Source: Actinomyces sp. Marseille-P3109 (GTDB taxonomy: Bacteria > Actinomycetota > Actinomycetes > Actinomycetales > Actinomycetaceae). Taken from it: DNA of 64,000 bases. The position numbers were made by a program, and so were the translations under genes. Shown here piece by piece: positions 16,520 through 25,380 of the stretch (positions within the stretch are counted from its first letter, which is position 1; every line of letters begins with the position of its first letter). Under the pieces are notes generated by a model, which was given only the letters and a program-made list of their open reading frames with translations, did no database searches and was not told the origin of the DNA. The stretch lies in assembly GCF_900323545.1 (NCBI RefSeq), contig NZ_OOHN01000008.1, forward strand, positions 1,293,144 to 1,357,143, written 5' to 3'.

Positions 16520-16828
16520 GTCGGTTCCTCACTCTGAGTCACGGATGGTTGCGGAACGAGGAGAGGCCCCCGTCCCTGCCACGCAGGTCGGAGGCCTCGA
16601 ATCGAGCACGGATGCCGCTCGGCCGTGGCCGAGAGGTAACCGTGAAGGGCCCAGTGCCCTTGCATGAACCCGATTCCCGTAAAGGAACCTAGGTGGGATC
16701 GCTCCGCTTGCGCACCGGGGCGAACCCCGGTTGGTCAGTGTGGAATGCTACCAGTACGTCGGTGCGATTCCCAGGCGCTTCCCACACTACCGACGTGAGT
16801 CCTCCCACGTATGAGGCGGATCGGGGCG
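16520..16828 (-). promoter_or_regulatory. infC upstream/leader region with ordered secondary structure
   Basis: No gene is supported in this 309-base gap between infC and the next minus-strand gene's stop. On the infC strand it contains several predicted structures. Two interleaved inverted repeats occupy 16737-16796. ACCGGGG-TTCG-CCCCGGT at 16714-16731 is a 7-bp stem with a UUCG tetraloop, and CTCGGCC-AC-GGCCGAG lies at 16618-16633. Another stem forms around 16645-16665 (AAGGGC/GGCCCTT). This looks like a regulated operon leader, but the promoter could not be placed. Confidence 0.5.
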
Positions 16829-18433
16829 TCAGGAGGCCCATCGATTGGTCCGGATCCCCCACAGGACGACGACGGCGGTGGCAGCGGCCTCGATCCAGAG
16901 CACCGTCGTCGTCGGCACGATAATGGAGCAGGCGACGAGTGCCGTCGCCGACGCCCCGACGAGCGCCGCGTCAGGACCCGCCGTGAGCATCTGCACCAGC
17001 CCCGGGGGCAGGGACCCCATGGGCGAGGTGACGAGTCCGGCGTCGAAGTCGGGCATCGTCCGGTAACCGGAGCGCAGCGCCACCCCGGCCCAGGCCCAGC
17101 CGCTCACAAGAGCCAGGGCGGCCACGATCCCGAGATCCTTCCACGCCGCCGCGGTACCGAGGGCCACCATGGCGGGCACCAGGCTCAGCACGGACCACGC
17201 GCCCATGAGGACTGCCGGCACAAGCAGGTGCCCCGTCCGGACCGTCGAGGGCGGCGCCGGCCAGGAGGCGTCGGGAACACCGTCGAACCAGGCCTGTCGG
17301 GCGGGCTCGGCAACGGCCAGGGTCGCGATCCAGCCGCCGGTCAGGTAGGTGAACGCGCGCAGCGGACCGCTCACGGACTCGGACAGGAAGGGCAGAACCG
17401 CGACGGCCAGGCCGGCCCCCAGCTGAAGCAGGCGCCGGGGCTGACGACGCAGCAGCATCCAGTCCGCCTGAGCCACGCACACCACGACCCTGACAGGCCG
17501 GGGCATCCGGCTGGCGAACCGGGCCCATCGAAGCGGGGCGGGGCAGCCGGGTCGGGAGGGTGGCGGCGAGAGCAGGCGCCCCATGGCCCTGGTGTCGAGG
17601 GAGAGCAGGGAGACATGGGCGCCGAAGGATCGGGCGACAACGTCGAGAAGCGCGGCGTCATGCAGCTGTCCCAGACTGAGCCGTACCCGTCTCCACCGCA
17701 GCACGCTGACAGTGCCCAGTACCCCGGCCAGGGCCGTGACCGCGGCATGCGCGAGCGCAGAGCGTGGGAAAGGGAGGACGGCGCCGGTCACGCAGATGGC
17801 TGCCCCGGTCAGAATCAGCGTCCCCCGTAGGCGGGATACGCCGGCGCTCTTGATCTGCGCCGTGATGAGCCCGGAGAGCACCAGGCAGAGCACCGCCGCG
17901 AACAGGGCCGGCCACACGGCTGAGGACACCCACCCACCGCCGGCCAGGAGCGCCGGCAGCACGCCCGTCATGGCCCCGATGGCGGCCGCGATGAAGTACT
18001 CGGTTCGGGCCACCGGCACCAGGAGGCCGCCTCGGTCCCCGGGCATCGGCAGCCACCAGGCCGCCTCATGGGGGCGCAGGAAGAGCGGTCCGAGTCGGTG
18101 GAGCGGCCCGAGGCCGAGCGCGAGGAGCAGCAGCATGAGGGCCAGCAGCAGCCAGCCCGGGTCCAGATCGAGCGGTCCCGGCAGACCGGTGCCCTCGCTC
18201 GGCGCGGAGGAACGAGTGATGACCAACCGACGCAGGTAGGGGGCCAGGATCATCCCGACGACGGCTGTCGTCAGGAGCCCGGAGTAGATGTCTCCGACGA
18301 GCGCCCACACGCCGCGACGATGCCGTCGAGTGCGCCTGGCGGTCCACCTCCTCAGGTCGGCGCCGTCGGGAAAGGGCTCCGTCTCCGGCTCGGTCGAGGC
18401 GGCCTGCGTCCCCGAGGAGCCCCGGAGCGTCAC
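16829..18433 (-). CDS. DUF6297-like polytopic membrane protein, ABC partner
   Basis: A 534-residue membrane protein with about twelve hydrophobic helices after a ~45-residue hydrophilic, arginine-rich N-terminus (RRWTARRTRRHRRGVW). It resembles the actinobacterial DUF6297 family. Its ATG overlaps the stop of the ABC ATPase gene by four bases (ATGA), so it is almost certainly the membrane half of that transporter. Neither substrate nor direction is known; the absence of a binding protein favours export or a lipid/antibiotic-related role. Confidence 0.75.
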   Translation of the reverse strand: MTLRGSSGTQAASTEPETEPFPDGADLRRWTARRTRRHRRGVWALVGDIYSGLLTTAVVGMILAPYLRRLVITRSSAPSEGTGLPGPLDLDPGWLLLALMLLLLALGLGPLHRLGPLFLRPHEAAWWLPMPGDRGGLLVPVARTEYFIAAAIGAMTGVLPALLAGGGWVSSAVWPALFAAVLCLVLSGLITAQIKSAGVSRLRGTLILTGAAICVTGAVLPFPRSALAHAAVTALAGVLGTVSVLRWRRVRLSLGQLHDAALLDVVARSFGAHVSLLSLDTRAMGRLLSPPPSRPGCPAPLRWARFASRMPRPVRVVVCVAQADWMLLRRQPRRLLQLGAGLAVAVLPFLSESVSGPLRAFTYLTGGWIATLAVAEPARQAWFDGVPDASWPAPPSTVRTGHLLVPAVLMGAWSVLSLVPAMVALGTAAAWKDLGIVAALALVSGWAWAGVALRSGYRTMPDFDAGLVTSPMGSLPPGLVQMLTAGPDAALVGASATALVACSIIVPTTTVLWIEAAATAVVVLWGIRTNRWAS

Positions 18434-19260
18434 TGGAGACCCTCCTCGATGGCGCGGACCCCCTCGTCCACACTCAGCATCCGGGTGTCGCGACCGACGA
18501 GGAGCACGTGGGTGGCTGCCTCCTCCACGATCTCGGGGTCGTGAGAGACCATGAGCACTCCCCCACCGGACTCGCGCTCCTCGACGAGGCGATCCGCCAG
18601 GAGCAGCCGGGTCACCCGGTCCAGGCGCTGCTCAGGCTCGTCGAGGACCAGGACTCTGCGCGGGCGGACCAGGACCGATGCCAGCGCCAGCCGGCGCCGC
18701 TGGCCCGAGGAGAGCTCCTCGGGCAGGTGCCCCGCGAGCCGGGTCAGATCCAGGTCCTCCAGCAGCTCGGCGACAGCCTCATCAGCATCGACGACGCCGT
18801 GACCGAAGCACACCAGCTGCAGGTGCTCGGCGACGGTCAGCGTGGGGAAGAAGGACTCCTGCCCCAGGTCGGTGGCGAGCACGGCGCGCTGCATGCCCGA
18901 GCGCGGGTCCGGAACGTGCCCGAGCACCCTGACCTGTCCCTTCAGCGGCTGCAACAGCCCGCAGCAAGTGCGCAGGATCGTCGACTTGCCGGCCCCGTTG
19001 ACCCCGACCAGCGCCAGGACCTGACCTGCGATCAGATCGAAGGTCGCCGGGGCGCAGACCGGCTCACCGCCGTACCCCACGCTGAGATCGTGGCAGCTCA
19101 CCAGGGGCTCATGACTCGTCTCGAGGCCGTGGACACCTTCGGCCGCAGCTTCCCGCACCATGGTGGTGTTCGCCACGTCGTCGGCGGTCTCCGGCCGGTT
19201 CTCGGGCGTTTTCGCGGGGTCCGGCCGATGTTGAGAAGCAGTGGTCGGCATCGGGGTCAT
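18430..19260 (-). CDS. ABC transporter ATP-binding protein
   Basis: A 276-residue ABC ATPase with Walker A VGVNGAGKST, signature LSSGQRRRLALASVLV, Walker B VLVLDEPEQRLD and switch LMVSHDPEIV. The D-loop is EQRLD instead of the common SALD/SGLD, a minor variation. About 60 residues of hydrophilic sequence precede the domain if translation begins at ATG 19260 (MTPMPTTASQ); a later start at 19251 is equally possible. It is coupled to the downstream membrane protein and forms a two-component transporter. Confidence 0.85.
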   Translation of the reverse strand: MTPMPTTASQHRPDPAKTPENRPETADDVANTTMVREAAAEGVHGLETSHEPLVSCHDLSVGYGGEPVCAPATFDLIAGQVLALVGVNGAGKSTILRTCCGLLQPLKGQVRVLGHVPDPRSGMQRAVLATDLGQESFFPTLTVAEHLQLVCFGHGVVDADEAVAELLEDLDLTRLAGHLPEELSSGQRRRLALASVLVRPRRVLVLDEPEQRLDRVTRLLLADRLVEERESGGGVLMVSHDPEIVEEAATHVLLVGRDTRMLSVDEGVRAIEEGLQ

Positions 19261-19327
19261 CAGCACTATTTCAACACACGTTTTCCTTGGTGGTCTGGTC
19301 AAATGAGATGCCTTACGCTCCGAACCC

Positions 19328-19642
19328 ATGGAATGGAACAGTGTGAGGGCCTCGGACCCGCACGGCGAGGCCGACGGCGACTCCTCCTCCCGACAGGCGG
19401 GTACGGACTGGAGCACCACGAGGGACCCAGGTCCCGGCCGGGTGATGGTCTCAACGCGGGACCTCGCCCAGGTCCGCGCGATCGCCGAGGCGGCCGCCCG
19501 GATCGCGCAGGACGATGGACGAAAGCAGGATGCGCAGGCCCTGCGCGAGGTCGTCGCCCGCTTCGACCAGGTGGCCGGTCCCCTGGAGGACCACTACGGC
19601 CAGGTCATTCGGTGGAGCGCGACGATTCTGGGGCGCTCCTGA
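19328..19642 (+). CDS. small hydrophilic protein of unknown function
   Basis: I do not recognise this protein. If it starts at ATG 19328 it has 104 residues, with a disordered N-terminus; the alternative ATG 19445 (MVSTRDLAQVRAIAEAAARI) gives about 65 residues forming two amphipathic helices. No good Shine-Dalgarno is seen for the first start. There are no membrane segments or cysteines. It is divergent from the ABC ATPase gene and converges on the SseB-like gene. Confidence 0.5.
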   Translation: MEWNSVRASDPHGEADGDSSSRQAGTDWSTTRDPGPGRVMVSTRDLAQVRAIAEAAARIAQDDGRKQDAQALREVVARFDQVAGPLEDHYGQVIRWSATILGRS

Positions 19643-19685
19643 CATCGTTGCGGTCCTGCCCGCGAAGGCTGCGAGCAGAACCGGA

Positions 19686-20552
19686 TCAGGCCGGTAGCGG
19701 GCACAGCTCCACGGTGTCGATGAGGTCACCCCAGGCCGGGTTGACCATGACGTGCTGGCAGCCCTCCAGGCTCCGGGCCACGCCGGAGCGACCGTTTGCG
19801 GCATCGATGCGGATGAAGACCCGCAGCTCGGCGCCCTCGCCGGGTCCGAAGGCCACACCGGTGACGCCGTCGACCTCCTCGAGCTGGGCGCGCACCTCGG
19901 CCTGAACCGGCTCGTTGCGCCACGACGGTACCCACTCCTCTCCCCCGGCCACAGCCACGACGGCGGGCCGAGGCAGGCGCAGGTCCCGACTGCCCGGGTC
20001 CAGCACCCACAGCTGGTCGGTGGACAGGCAGGCCACCTGTGCCGCCCGCTCAGGCGAGACCGGCACGGGGCGCACGTCAGCGCGCCACCGGCCCATGGCC
20101 TCGGCGCTGGTGAACACCGGCAGGGCGATGTGCCCGTCGGGCAGGCTCACCGCCAGAGTCGCCGCGTCCTGGCAGGCGTCGGCGGTGTGCACCTCGTGAG
20201 CCGGAACCTCCGGTGCGCCACCGCGCGACAGGCTCATGGACCGCGGCTCACTCCTCTCCAGGTGGCCGGGCAGGGCGTGAGCGGCAACAGGAACGATCAG
20301 CCGTCCGTTCACAAGGGCCCCCCACAACCGGTCGATGTACTCGTGGCGGGGTAGGTCGGTGGCCTCCAGTGCTGCACCGACCTCCGGGCGGATCGCCCCG
20401 TCGTCGCCGGCAAAGGGTGAGGGGGCGGCGAGAAGACGCTCCAGCTTGGCCCGGGCAGCCATGGCTGCGGCCACCTGGGGCGCCTCGGGGCCGAGACCTC
20501 GCGCATCCTCGAGCCGGGGGTTCGACACCTGGTTATCAGCAGACCTGCTCAT
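19686..20552 (-). CDS. SseB-domain protein
   Basis: A 288-residue cytosolic protein. The central part (about residues 75-190) contains LVNGRLIVPVAAH, DGHIALPVFTSAEAMGRWRA and VLDPGSRDLRLPRPAV, the layout of the SseB N-terminal domain family. A C-terminal domain follows (VQAEVRAQLEEVDGVTGVAF to LIDTVELCPLP). SseB-like proteins are common in actinobacteria but lack a defined biochemical role outside type III secretion. ATG 20552 (MSRSADNQ) is preferred over a longer frame because it sits next to the divergent lipid operon promoter. Confidence 0.7.
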   Translation of the reverse strand: MSRSADNQVSNPRLEDARGLGPEAPQVAAAMAARAKLERLLAAPSPFAGDDGAIRPEVGAALEATDLPRHEYIDRLWGALVNGRLIVPVAAHALPGHLERSEPRSMSLSRGGAPEVPAHEVHTADACQDAATLAVSLPDGHIALPVFTSAEAMGRWRADVRPVPVSPERAAQVACLSTDQLWVLDPGSRDLRLPRPAVVAVAGGEEWVPSWRNEPVQAEVRAQLEEVDGVTGVAFGPGEGAELRVFIRIDAANGRSGVARSLEGCQHVMVNPAWGDLIDTVELCPLPA

Positions 20553-20641
20553 AGCGCTCACGGTAGCGCGTCCGGGCGCAGGGGTATTACTACCCGGGGC
20601 ATTCCGAACCAATCATGCGTCTTCGAAGATAGCCTGTAGCG

Positions 20642-21340
20642 GTGCTGTCGCTCTACTCGTTGAAGTACTGGTACACCCGCCGCCTGGGATTCATCATCCA
20701 GACCTCGGTGCGTCGTGGCGTCTCCCCCGACGTGTGGACCGCCGTCGGCGTCATCGCTGCGGCGCTGGGGTGCGGGGCCCTGGTCATGGGGTGGTGGCCA
20801 CTGGCCTTCATCCTGCTGGCAGCCAGGCTCGGCGGAGCGAACCTGGACGGAGCCGTGGCCCGAGCCCGCGGCGTGTCGCGGCCCTTCGGATTCGTCCTCA
20901 ACGAGATCGGGGACCGGGTATCCGACCTCCTCATCATGGCCGGCCTGGTGGGGCTCGCCCTGCGTACGGGCTCCTCCTCCACCACGGTTCACCTCACCCT
21001 CATCGCCCTGGCAGCGGCGACGCTGCCGACCTTCATCTCCCTGGCCGCTGCAGGTGCGGGCGCCACCAGGCTCAACGGCGGGCCGTTCGGCAAGACCGAA
21101 CGGTGCCTGGCGGCGGTCGTGGCGGCAGCCCTGCCCCAGTACCTGGCGATCGTCGCCTGGGTCATCATCGTGGGCTCCGTGCTGACGGCCTGTCTCCGGC
21201 TGACGCGCACCGCCAAGGCGCTCGCCGGACGCACCGGTCCGGCCATGGCCGACGCCATGGCCCCACCGCCGCCGCAGGACATCAACCGCATCGGCCGCAG
21301 CGCCCCTGAGGACGAAGCCGTCCCGGGAGCCCGGTCATGA
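20642..21340 (+). CDS. CDP-alcohol phosphatidyltransferase, YnbA-like
   Basis: A 232-residue membrane enzyme with six hydrophobic helices. The active-site region reads NLDGAVARARGVSRPFGFVL followed by NEIGDRVSD. Compared with the usual D-x2-DG-x2-AR-x8-G-x3-D-x3-D pattern, the first Asp is Ala and the third is Asn. That is also what I recall of E. coli YnbA (ALDGMLAR...LNETGD), as is GGPFGKTER. It probably joins a CDP-activated lipid to an alcohol head group, though the variant motif makes the substrate uncertain. It begins a three-gene operon; its stop overlaps the next start (ATGA). Confidence 0.8.
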   Translation: MLSLYSLKYWYTRRLGFIIQTSVRRGVSPDVWTAVGVIAAALGCGALVMGWWPLAFILLAARLGGANLDGAVARARGVSRPFGFVLNEIGDRVSDLLIMAGLVGLALRTGSSSTTVHLTLIALAAATLPTFISLAAAGAGATRLNGGPFGKTERCLAAVVAAALPQYLAIVAWVIIVGSVLTACLRLTRTAKALAGRTGPAMADAMAPPPPQDINRIGRSAPEDEAVPGARS

Positions 21341-22272
21341 GCACCGGGATCAGCGCCTGGGCAGGTCATGAGGCGACCGGCGGAGTGATCGACTGGCTCG
21401 TGGGCGGCAGCCGCTCGTGGACCGTGACCGTTCCCGGGGTGGGGTGGGTCCTCACCGGTCGAGCCGTGTTCCTCGCGGCCACGGCTGTCACCATCCTGCT
21501 CCTGGCCGGCATCGGTGTGGCCCTGTCCCGCAAGGCGGAGCTGCGCCGCCGCTGGACCACCTGGGCCATCATCATCCCGGCGGTCGGCATTCCGATCTGG
21601 GTCGGACGGGGGACGACGGCACTGCTCGCCACCGCCCTCGGGCTCCAGGCGGTTCGTGAGCTCTCCCGACTCACTCGGCTGCCCAGGATGGAGACCACGA
21701 TGCTGGCGTTACTGGCGGTGGCCTATCCGCTGGCCGCCTGGCTGCGCCCGGGCCTCATGGCGCTCGCCCCGCTCATGGTGCTCGTGTGCGCCGTGCCCGC
21801 GGTCCTGGCCGGCGACGTCGAACACGGTCTGAGGCGGGCGACGGTGGCCGGCTTCTCCTCGATCTGGATCCCCTGGTCCTTGGCGCACCTCGTAGTCCTG
21901 TGGCACGACGCCTTCCTCATCGCCTTCGCGGCTGCGGCAGCCGACGTGGCCGCGTGGGCCGGCGGCACCTTCCTGCGCCCGATGGCGTGGGCGCGCCGCC
22001 CGTTGTCCCCCTTGTCGCCGAACAAGACACTCGGTGGGCTGGTGGGAGCTGTCGTCGGAGCGGCGCTCATTCTTACCCTGCTGGGTCACATCACGCCTGG
22101 CCTGGTGATCGCCGTCGGTCTGGGCGGGGTCCTGGGCGATCTTCTGGAGTCCCTTGTCAAGCGCACCGCAGGCGTCAAGGACGCCGGTGCCTGGCTGCCC
22201 GGGTTCGGAGGGCTCCTGGACCGCATCGACTCCCTGCTCCTGGTCCTGCCCCTGGCCGCTGTCCTCGGGTGA
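21337..22272 (+). CDS. phosphatidate cytidylyltransferase family protein, YnbB-like
   Basis: A 311-residue membrane enzyme of the CdsA family with about eight helices. The family signature is SLVKRTAGVKDAGAWLPGFG followed by GLLDRIDSLLL near residues 270-300, with the usual His-Gly-Gly replaced by Phe-Gly-Gly. SPNKTLGG, the second conserved motif, lies near residue 225. It would convert phosphatidate and CTP to CDP-diacylglycerol. The start overlaps the upstream stop by four bases. With the neighbouring phosphatidyltransferase and acyltransferase it forms a dedicated phospholipid pathway, probably separate from the housekeeping cdsA. Confidence 0.85.
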   Translation: MSTGISAWAGHEATGGVIDWLVGGSRSWTVTVPGVGWVLTGRAVFLAATAVTILLLAGIGVALSRKAELRRRWTTWAIIIPAVGIPIWVGRGTTALLATALGLQAVRELSRLTRLPRMETTMLALLAVAYPLAAWLRPGLMALAPLMVLVCAVPAVLAGDVEHGLRRATVAGFSSIWIPWSLAHLVVLWHDAFLIAFAAAAADVAAWAGGTFLRPMAWARRPLSPLSPNKTLGGLVGAVVGAALILTLLGHITPGLVIAVGLGGVLGDLLESLVKRTAGVKDAGAWLPGFGGLLDRIDSLLLVLPLAAVLG

Positions 22273-22394
22273 GCGCACCACGTCTCCTCCGCTGCTCCCG
22301 CTGTACCCGCCACCTGCCCCACCTCCACGTCCCGCTCCGACGACCCCTGTCCCTCTCCTTCCATCGCCCGCACCTCCACAGAAAGACAGCTGAC

Positions 22395-23687
22395 ATGCCT
22401 CCTCAGACGCCCTCAGTGCCAGGTCCCACCGAGATCGCCTCAGCCGGACACCGACTGCGATCAATCGTGCAAGTACCACAGAAGGTCACCTGGCGGGCGG
22501 TGCTGCGTCAGCGCTTCTGGTCCGTCATCATCGCCCCGTTCGGGGGCGTGCGGGTTGAGGGCGAGTTCGAGGCAGACGGCCCCTACGTCGTCGTCGCCAA
22601 CCACGGCTCCCATGCGGACACGATCGCCATGATGAGCGCCTCCCCCACCCTGATGCGGGTGGTCACGGTCGCCGCTCAGGACTACTGGTTCACCCGTCGC
22701 TCGCGTCGCATGGTGGCCAGGGGCCTGCTGGGCGCCTACCCGGTGCGACGTGACGGCGAAGGCGCCTACGAGGAGCTGCGGGGAACACTGGCCAACCGGG
22801 TGGCAGAGTCCATGAGCGTTCTCATCTTCCCCGAGGGCACCCGTTCCACGGATGGCGAGATGAGCCGTTTTCACTCGGGAGCCGCCCGGCTCGCGCGTGA
22901 CTTCGGCATTCCCGTGCTTCCAGTCGCGCTGGTGGGGACCCGCGAGATGATGCCTAAGAAGGGGGGCCTGCCCCACTACTCCCCCGTCGAGGTCCGCGTA
23001 GGGGAACCGATCGCCCCCAGCGACGACGTCGAGGGCGTCAGCGAGCAGGCTCGTGCGCAGATCGTGGAGATGCTCCAGCGCCCCCGCAGACCAGAGCCGG
23101 TCTCAGACGTCTTCACCGTGCTGCGCACCGGGATGGAAGGCCGCCGAGGAGACGCCGTCATGTTCGTCTGGGGCATGGCCGAGGCTGTCTCCTTCCCAAT
23201 CATGGCGGAGATGAGCCAGGTGTGGCTGGGACTGACCCATCCTGAGCGGATGTGGCGCCGCGCGGCGCTGGTCGTGGCGGGGTCAGTCACCGGGGTGGCG
23301 ATCACCCACCTGCTCGCCCGGGCCGGGCACCGCCCGCCTGCACCGTGGACCACGCCGGCGATGAGGACTGCCACCTCCCGTTACCTGAGCCGGGGCCCGT
23401 CGGGGTACTGGAAGCAGGCGCTCACCGGGATCCCGGTGAAGCTCTTCGCCGCCGAGTCCGGAAGCCGTGACCTGCCTCTGCCCGCGGTCGTCATCCACGC
23501 GGCCGGGGAGCGGGCCGCTCGTATGGCGGTTTCCACTGCCGTCGTCAAGGCGCTGGGCAAGCCGCTCGGGCCGATCACCCGGCAGCACTACGGCCCCTAC
23601 CTGGCGGCCACTGGCGTTGTCTTCGCCACCGCGCTGCGTGGCGTCATCAAGCACTGGCAGCGACCGAAGCGTCCCGGACACCGGTAG
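22395..23687 (+). CDS. PlsC-type acyltransferase fused to a C-terminal membrane domain
   Basis: A 430-residue protein. Residues about 40-215 are a lysophosphatidic-acid-acyltransferase domain with NHGSHADT (the catalytic His-x4-Asp) and FPEGTRS. The C-terminal ~200 residues form a second region with two to four hydrophobic segments, including WGMAEAVSFPIMAEM and ALVVAGSVTGVAITHLLAR; I do not recognise it with certainty, though it recalls small VTT/DedA-like domains. ATG 22395 is preferred because the acyltransferase domain begins soon after; the open frame extends upstream inside the previous gene. It follows the cytidylyltransferase by 122 bases. Confidence 0.8.
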   Translation: MPPQTPSVPGPTEIASAGHRLRSIVQVPQKVTWRAVLRQRFWSVIIAPFGGVRVEGEFEADGPYVVVANHGSHADTIAMMSASPTLMRVVTVAAQDYWFTRRSRRMVARGLLGAYPVRRDGEGAYEELRGTLANRVAESMSVLIFPEGTRSTDGEMSRFHSGAARLARDFGIPVLPVALVGTREMMPKKGGLPHYSPVEVRVGEPIAPSDDVEGVSEQARAQIVEMLQRPRRPEPVSDVFTVLRTGMEGRRGDAVMFVWGMAEAVSFPIMAEMSQVWLGLTHPERMWRRAALVVAGSVTGVAITHLLARAGHRPPAPWTTPAMRTATSRYLSRGPSGYWKQALTGIPVKLFAAESGSRDLPLPAVVIHAAGERAARMAVSTAVVKALGKPLGPITRQHYGPYLAATGVVFATALRGVIKHWQRPKRPGHR

Positions 23688-23723
23688 ATCGCACGGCGCG
23701 GTTGGGCGCGGTCAGGCATTCAG

Positions 23724-24476
23724 TCAGACGTGCACCTTCGACGGTTGACGCACCTCCTCATCTCCGGCCACGGCCAGCGCCTCCTGGAGGGTGAAGTTGC
23801 CGTTGTAGAGCGCCTTGCCGACGATGGCCCCCTCCAGCCCCAGCGGGGTCAGGCGTCGCAGGGCGGTCAGGTCGTCGAGGTGGGCGATACCGCCCGAGGC
23901 GACCACCGGCGCCGCGGTGCGCTGGCAGACCTCGGTGAGCAGCGTGGTGTTGGGGCCGCTCAGGGTGCCGTCGCGGGTGACATCGGTGACGACGTAGCGC
24001 GCGCACCCGGCGGCGTTGAGCCGTTCAAGGGTCTCCCACAGGTCTCCGCCCTCCTTGGTCCAACCACGGGCCGCCAGGGTGGTGCCGCGTACGTCGAGGC
24101 CGACGGCGATCCTGTCGCCGTGCTCGGCGATCACCCGTTCGGTCCACTCGGGGTCCTCCAGGGCGGCCGTGCCCAGGTTGACCCGGGCGGCGCCTGCCGC
24201 CAGTGCCCGGGCCAGCGAGGCGTCGTCGCGAATACCCCCGGAGAGCTCCACCTTGATGCCGACCTCACCGACGATGCGCGAGAGCAGCTCGGAGTTGGAG
24301 CCACGTCCGAAGGCGGCATCGAGGTCCACCAGGTGGATCCACTCGGCCCCGGCCCGCACCCAGTCGCGGGCGGCGTCGACGGGGCTGCCGTAGTCCGTCT
24401 CGGAGCCGACCTCCCCCTTGAGGAGGCGGACAGCCTTGCCGTCAGCGACGTCGACGGCGGGAAGCAGGGTGAGCAT
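23724..24476 (-). CDS. priA: bifunctional HisA/TrpF isomerase PriA
   Basis: A 250-residue (beta/alpha)8 barrel. The predicted catalytic acid/base pair is Asp9 in [15 protein letters not shown] and Asp169 in [13 protein letters not shown]. Phosphate-binding loops are ELSGGIRDD and [12 protein letters not shown]. In actinobacteria this enzyme performs both the ProFAR isomerase step of histidine synthesis and the PRA isomerase step of tryptophan synthesis, replacing trpF. It lies 50 bases after hisH on the same strand. HisA versus PriA cannot be separated by sequence alone; the taxonomic context supports PriA. Confidence 0.9.
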   Translation of the reverse strand: MLTLLPAVDVADGKAVRLLKGEVGSETDYGSPVDAARDWVRAGAEWIHLVDLDAAFGRGSNSELLSRIVGEVGIKVELSGGIRDDASLARALAAGAARVNLGTAALEDPEWTERVIAEHGDRIAVGLDVRGTTLAARGWTKEGGDLWETLERLNAAGCARYVVTDVTRDGTLSGPNTTLLTEVCQRTAAPVVASGGIAHLDDLTALRRLTPLGLEGAIVGKALYNGNFTLQEALAVAGDEEVRQPSKVHV

Positions 24477-24526
24477 ACGGTTCTCCTGGGGTGGTCTGTG
24501 GTTGGCTCGGGTGGATTCGGGCGGGC

Positions 24527-25165
24527 TCAGAGGGTCGTCAACCAGTTGCGCAGGAGCTGCGCCCCCGCGTCACCGGACTTCTCAGGATGGAACTGGGTGG
24601 CGCACAGGGCGCCGTTCTCCACGGCGGCGATGAAGTCCTGCCCGTGGGTCGCCCAGGTGGCCCGGGGCAGCCGGGTCGGACCGGGACCGAGCAGCTCGGC
24701 CGGGTCCTCGGTCGCCGCGTAGGAGTGGACGAAGTAGAAGCGCTCCTCGGCGACGCCGTCGAACAGCACGGAGTCCCGCGGAGGACGGACCTGGCTCCAC
24801 CCCATGTGCGGGACGATGTCGGCCTGCAGCCTCCTGACGGTGCCGGGCCACTGTCCCAGCCCCTCCTCGGCGGACCCGTGCTCCTCGGAGCGGTCGAACA
24901 TGACCTGCATGCCCACGCAGATTCCCAGGACCGGCCGGCCTCCGGCGAGGCGCTGCTCGATGAGACGGGGCGCATCGACCGCCCGCAGCTGGTCCATCAC
25001 CGCACCGAAGGCCCCCACGCCGGGGACGACCAGGCCGTCGGCCTCGGCCACCCTCCCGGGGTCGTGGGTCAGTGTCACCTGCGCACCCACGCGTTCCAGG
25101 GCACGCACAGCCGAACGGACGTTGCCGGATCCGTAGGACAGGACGGTGACGCAGGGCGCTTGCAT
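24527..25165 (-). CDS. hisH: imidazole glycerol phosphate synthase glutaminase subunit
   Basis: A 212-residue class I glutamine amidotransferase. The nucleophile is Cys83 in LGICVGMQ; the His193/Glu195 pair is in QFHPEKSG; the oxyanion strand is VVPGVGAFG. It supplies ammonia from glutamine to HisF, which makes imidazole glycerol phosphate. It is the start of a hisH-priA pair; hisF is not in this window next to them, which is unusual since HisH acts only as a complex with HisF. Confidence 0.95.
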   Translation of the reverse strand: MQAPCVTVLSYGSGNVRSAVRALERVGAQVTLTHDPGRVAEADGLVVPGVGAFGAVMDQLRAVDAPRLIEQRLAGGRPVLGICVGMQVMFDRSEEHGSAEEGLGQWPGTVRRLQADIVPHMGWSQVRPPRDSVLFDGVAEERFYFVHSYAATEDPAELLGPGPTRLPRATWATHGQDFIAAVENGALCATQFHPEKSGDAGAQLLRNWLTTL

Positions 25166-25380
25166 GTGACATACCCTACCGTCCCAGTAGATCGGTCCGG
25201 GGCGTTCTCCACACTATGAAACAACCGCTGACATGCAAGGATCCGAGACTGACAACGTTTGTGCGACAGTTCCAGCAGGCCGTGGGCCCTTCGAGCCGGC
25301 CCCGACACGCCGATCAGCGGTGCCATTCCTGAGGGCCGGTCCTGACACAAGCGCCCGGTTTTCTTTCGCAAACCTCCAAC

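Noticed and set aside
20846..20920. Loss of catalytic Asp residues in the CDP-alcohol phosphatidyltransferase suggesting an inactive enzyme
   Set aside because: The Ala/Asn variant pattern appears to be characteristic of the YnbA subfamily rather than decay; the rest of the protein is intact.
21786..22394. 5' extension of the acyltransferase frame into the cytidylyltransferase gene
   Set aside because: The extension lies in another frame of an obvious gene; ATG 22395 precedes the conserved domain.
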